A stretch of DNA of 9,183 nt from an uncultured Janibacter sp. (GTDB lineage: Bacteria; Actinomycetota; Actinomycetes; Actinomycetales; Dermatophilaceae): contig CAMICF010000112.1 of assembly GCA_946222495.1 (NCBI GenBank), positions 1-9,183 on the forward strand, written 5' to 3'. The position numbers and the translations under genes were made by a program. Shown here in pieces: positions 6,786-9,183 of the stretch. The notes beneath the pieces were generated by a model, which made no database searches, was not told the origin of the DNA, and was given only the letters and a program-made list of their open reading frames with translations. Each line of letters opens with the position of its first letter. Within the stretch, counting starts at the first letter, position 1.

Positions 6786-7779
6786 GTCGGTCGAGGACCT
6801 CGCGGCGGGGGTGCGGGATCGCTCCCGGGCCCACGTCGCCCGGGCGATCACCCTCGTCGAGTCCTCGCGCCCCGACCACCGGGAGCGCTCCAAGGCCCTG
6901 CTGACCGAGCTCGCGCCGGACACCGGCCACGGGATGCGGGTCGGCATCTCGGGGATCCCCGGCGCGGGCAAGTCGACCTTCATCGACGCGCTCGGGACCC
7001 GGCTCATCGAGCAGGGCCGCCGGGTCGCCGTCGTCGCCGTCGACCCGAGCAGCTCCCGCACCGGTGGGTCCGTGCTGGGTGACCGGACGCGGATGGCGGC
7101 GCTCACCGCGAGCGACGACGCCTTCGTCCGGCCCTCGCCCTCCGGGGCGCACCTCGGGGGAGTGGCCCGTGCGACCCGCGAGTCGATGCTCGTGCTCGAG
7201 GCGGCCGGCTTCGACACCGTGCTCGTGGAGACCGTCGGCGTCGGTCAGTCCGAGGTGGCGGTCGCCGAGATGGTCGACAGCTTCCTCCTGCTGGCGCTCG
7301 CCCGCGGCGGAGACCAGCTCCAGGGCATCAAGCGCGGCATCCTCGAGATGGCGGACGTCATCGCGGTGAACAAGGCCGACGGCGAGCACGCCGGCGATGC
7401 CCGCGTCGCGGCGAGGGAGCTCTCCGGCGCGATGCGCCTGATGAACCCCGACAAGGACGCCCGCCGCCCGCCGGTGCTCACGTGCAGCGCGCACACCGGC
7501 GACGGCCTCGACGAGGTGTGGGCCGCGGTCGTCGAGCACCGCGAGTACCTCGAGGAGCAGGGCTCGCTCCACACCCGCCGGGCCGAGCAGCAGCGCGAGT
7601 GGATGTGGGCGATGGTCGACGCCGAGCTCCGCGACGCCGTGCGCCGCTCCCCACGGGTGCGCGAGCTGCTCACCGAGATCACGCCCGGGGTGCGCTCGGG
7701 CGAGGTGAGCGCCGTCGACGGGACGGCCCGGATCATGGACGCCTTCGTCGCTGACCTCTCGGACCGCGCGGGGGACTGA
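6778..7779 (+). CDS. meaB: Methylmalonyl-CoA mutase-associated G-protein chaperone MeaB
   Basis: This is a SIMIBI-class P-loop GTPase of the MeaB/ArgK/MMAA family. It binds methylmalonyl-CoA mutase, gates delivery of adenosylcobalamin and protects the enzyme from inactivation. The 333-residue protein has Walker A GIPGAGKS (59-66), the segment VDPSSSRTGGSVLGDRTRM (88-106), ETVGVGQSE (151-159) carrying the Walker B/switch region, the conserved GDQLQGIK (178-185), and the guanine-specificity motif NKAD (198-201). The C-terminal ~75 residues are helical and correspond to the dimerisation arm of the family. The start chosen is the ATG at 6778, overlapping the mutB stop by 8 nt and giving the usual family length. 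A longer frame from 6727 would run 59 nt into mutB and adds atypical residues. The only Shine-Dalgarno-like sequence (GGGAG, 6757-6761) is 16 nt away, so coupling to mutB translation is likely. The ArgK name seen on some homologues reflects an old misassignment. Confidence 0.96.
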   Translation: MAESVEDLAAGVRDRSRAHVARAITLVESSRPDHRERSKALLTELAPDTGHGMRVGISGIPGAGKSTFIDALGTRLIEQGRRVAVVAVDPSSSRTGGSVLGDRTRMAALTASDDAFVRPSPSGAHLGGVARATRESMLVLEAAGFDTVLVETVGVGQSEVAVAEMVDSFLLLALARGGDQLQGIKRGILEMADVIAVNKADGEHAGDARVAARELSGAMRLMNPDKDARRPPVLTCSAHTGDGLDEVWAAVVEHREYLEEQGSLHTRRAEQQREWMWAMVDAELRDAVRRSPRVRELLTEITPGVRSGEVSAVDGTARIMDAFVADLSDRAGD

Positions 7780-7784
7780 CCCCC
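7770..7784. terminator. GC hairpin between convergent meaB and CPBP genes
   Basis: GGGGG (7770-7774) and CCCCC (7780-7784) can pair with the loop ACTGA, which includes the meaB stop codon. It sits at the junction of two convergent genes whose coding ends are only 19 nt apart, where a bidirectional terminator would be useful. There is no T-run on either strand and homopolymer G/C runs are common here, so confidence is low. Confidence 0.22.
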
Positions 7785-7798
7785 CTTCCTCCGGTGGC

Positions 7799-9183
7799 TC
7801 AGCGGGTGGGCGTGACGGGCTCGTTCGTGGCCGGTGCGCCGAGCCGCTTGGGCGCGATCCCCGCGCGCCGGGCCAGCCACAGGAGGATCGCCGTCATGAC
7901 CAGCGTCGAGAGCGCGCTGATCCCGGCGGCGCCGAGCGTGCTCGTCGTCTGCTCGGTGACGTAGGCGTCCGCCAGCCCCCCGACGAGGGTGAGCATGACG
8001 ATGAGGACGAGGTTGTTGACGACGTGCAGCACGATCGCCGCCTCGAGCCCGCCGGTGCGCCAGGTGAGGTAGCAGCACGCCGCGGCCATGGCGCCGAGGT
8101 CGAGGAGGATCCACGGGTCGAGCGACATGTGCGCGAGGGCGAAGAGTGCGGTGGAGAGCACCATGCCGACGACGAGTGCGACGACGGGGTTCTTGATCCA
8201 CGCGCCGACGCCCTGGAGGAGACCGCCACGGAAGGCGACCTCCTCGCCGGCCGCCTGCAGCGGCGTGGTGAGCAGGGTGATGACGAGGAGCCATGGCCAG
8301 TGATCCGGCCGATTGCCGACCTCACCTCCGTCGAGGACCCACATGAGGACGAGGTAGCCGCCCCAGACCACGAGGGTGACGAGCGAGGCGAGGCCCAGCC
8401 AGCGCCACCGGAGCCGGCCGGCGACCGACCAGAGCGCCCCCATCGGCCGCCAGTGCCCGACCCGCGTCGCAACGAGGGCCGCGGGGATGAGGGCAGCGAG
8501 GATGAGGTTGTTGATGAGCATCGTCACGGGCGAGGTGGCATCGACCTCGTCGGCCGCGCCGGCCTCCATGAGGCTCGGGTCGAGAACCACCCAGAGCGTC
8601 CCGAGGACGAGGAAGGCCGCGAAGAAGGTGGCGCAGCCGGCGAAGAGTGCGAGGAAGGGTCGCCACCAGCGGTACCCGTGGGTCCGCATCTGGTGGACAT
8701 AGCTGCGCGGTTCGTCGTCGGGCAGCGGGGCCAGGTCGGACCGTCCCCGTGCGGCCAGGGCGGGATGCGCCGGTGCCAGGGTGCCCGCCCGTGCCCGGAC
8801 GGCGGCGACGAAGTCGAAGAGGACGGGGTGCAGGCCCGATCCCGTGGCCAGGGCGTGGTCGGTGAGGACGGCGAAGGGAGTGCTCCCCGCCGCGACGACC
8901 GCGGCCGCCTCCGCTCGATGGGCCTGCGCGGACCACACGGTCCCCGAGGGCGCGAGGTACTCGTCCCCGGTCCGCGCGCCGCTGCCGTGGCCGGGGAGCT
9001 CCACCGGGCCGTCGCCGAGTCTCCCGGCCAGTCGGCTGCCGGCGACGGGACGAAGGGTGGCGGTCCCCCCTTCGTCGGAGCCGAGGGGACCGACGAGCGG
9101 CACGCCGTGCTGCAGGGCCCAGGCGATCGTCGGGTCATGAACGGTGGGGGCGCTCCCCGGGGGCGGGGTGAGCAGCCAGACCC
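7799..9183 (-). CDS. CPBP-family intramembrane metalloprotease with long N-terminal region (5'-partial)
   Basis: The C-terminal half is a membrane protease of the CPBP/Abi (CAAX protease, bacteriocin-processing) family. Numbering from the GTG at 9103, the active-site motifs are GEEVAFRG (286-293; Glu287, Glu288, Arg292), FALAH (321-325, His325) and HVVNN (360-364, His360 and Asn364). They lie within about eight hydrophobic segments between residues 148 and 410. The substrate is unknown; family members process peptides or prenylated proteins, or act in self-immunity. Upstream of RWWRPFLALF (145-154), a typical start of the membrane domain, are about 145 residues of non-membrane sequence that I cannot assign. 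The frame has no stop above 9103. It continues through 26 more codons with normal codon use (visible peptide VWLLTPPPGSAPTVHD) to the window edge, so the true start is probably outside. The GTG at 9103 or the ATG at 8689 are weaker alternatives with no clear Shine-Dalgarno. It is convergent with meaB and unrelated to it in function. Confidence 0.85.
   Translation of the reverse strand, partial: VWLLTPPPGSAPTVHDPTIAWALQHGVPLVGPLGSDEGGTATLRPVAGSRLAGRLGDGPVELPGHGSGARTGDEYLAPSGTVWSAQAHRAEAAAVVAAGSTPFAVLTDHALATGSGLHPVLFDFVAAVRARAGTLAPAHPALAARGRSDLAPLPDDEPRSYVHQMRTHGYRWWRPFLALFAGCATFFAAFLVLGTLWVVLDPSLMEAGAADEVDATSPVTMLINNLILAALIPAALVATRVGHWRPMGALWSVAGRLRWRWLGLASLVTLVVWGGYLVLMWVLDGGEVGNRPDHWPWLLVITLLTTPLQAAGEEVAFRGGLLQGVGAWIKNPVVALVVGMVLSTALFALAHMSLDPWILLDLGAMAAACCYLTWRTGGLEAAIVLHVVNNLVLIVMLTLVGGLADAYVTEQTTSTLGAAGISALSTLVMTAILLWLARRAGIAPKRLGAPATNEPVTPTR

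Noticed and set aside
4395..7217. A 940-codon open frame on the minus strand, antisense to mutB and parts of mutA and meaB.
   Set aside because: Its peptide is a low-complexity Arg/Gly/Asp/Leu-rich sequence with no family features. Long antisense frames are expected opposite strongly GC3-biased genes, and the plus strand here encodes clear MutA, MutB and MeaB.

Overview
The window is chromosomal DNA from a high-GC Gram-positive bacterium. The DNA is very GC-rich throughout, and codon third positions are almost always G or C. The gene order secY-adk-map, the actinobacterial style of SecY and methionine aminopeptidase, and a heterodimeric mutA/mutB methylmalonyl-CoA mutase all point to Actinomycetota. 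A member of the Micrococcales, perhaps Intrasporangiaceae, is my best guess, but this comes from protein style and not from a search.

Positions 1-2502 (+ strand) are the end of the large ribosomal-protein/secretion operon: secY (5' end cut off by the window), adk and map. They are packed with a 1-nt overlap and then a 5-nt gap. These genes cover protein export, adenylate balance and N-terminal methionine removal. In many bacteria infA, rpmJ, rpsM and rpsK follow map, but none of them lies downstream of map in this window.

Positions 2503-2718 are a 216-nt intergenic region. It holds a stem-loop just after map, a plausible actinobacterial -10 element (TAGGGT), a small hairpin overlapping a possible 8-codon leader ORF, and a good Shine-Dalgarno that favours a mutA start at 2719.

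Positions 2719-7779 (+ strand) are a tight three-gene methylmalonyl-CoA operon: mutA (non-catalytic small subunit), mutB (catalytic, adenosylcobalamin-binding large subunit) and meaB (GTPase chaperone that protects and reloads the mutase). The genes overlap by 4 and 8 nt, so translation is probably coupled. Together they interconvert (R)-methylmalonyl-CoA and succinyl-CoA and keep the B12 enzyme active. Propionyl-CoA carboxylase, epimerase and cobalamin adenosyltransferase are not present and must be encoded elsewhere.

Positions 7799-9183 (- strand) are a convergent gene for a CPBP-family (CAAX protease/bacteriocin-processing) membrane protease. Its reading frame stays open to the right edge of the window, so the gene is 5'-partial here. 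It carries at least 160 residues of unrecognised, apparently soluble sequence in front of the membrane domain. This N-terminal part is the least explained coding sequence in the window. I see no mobile element, CRISPR array, tRNA or rRNA, and nothing that clearly amounts to an undescribed multi-gene system.
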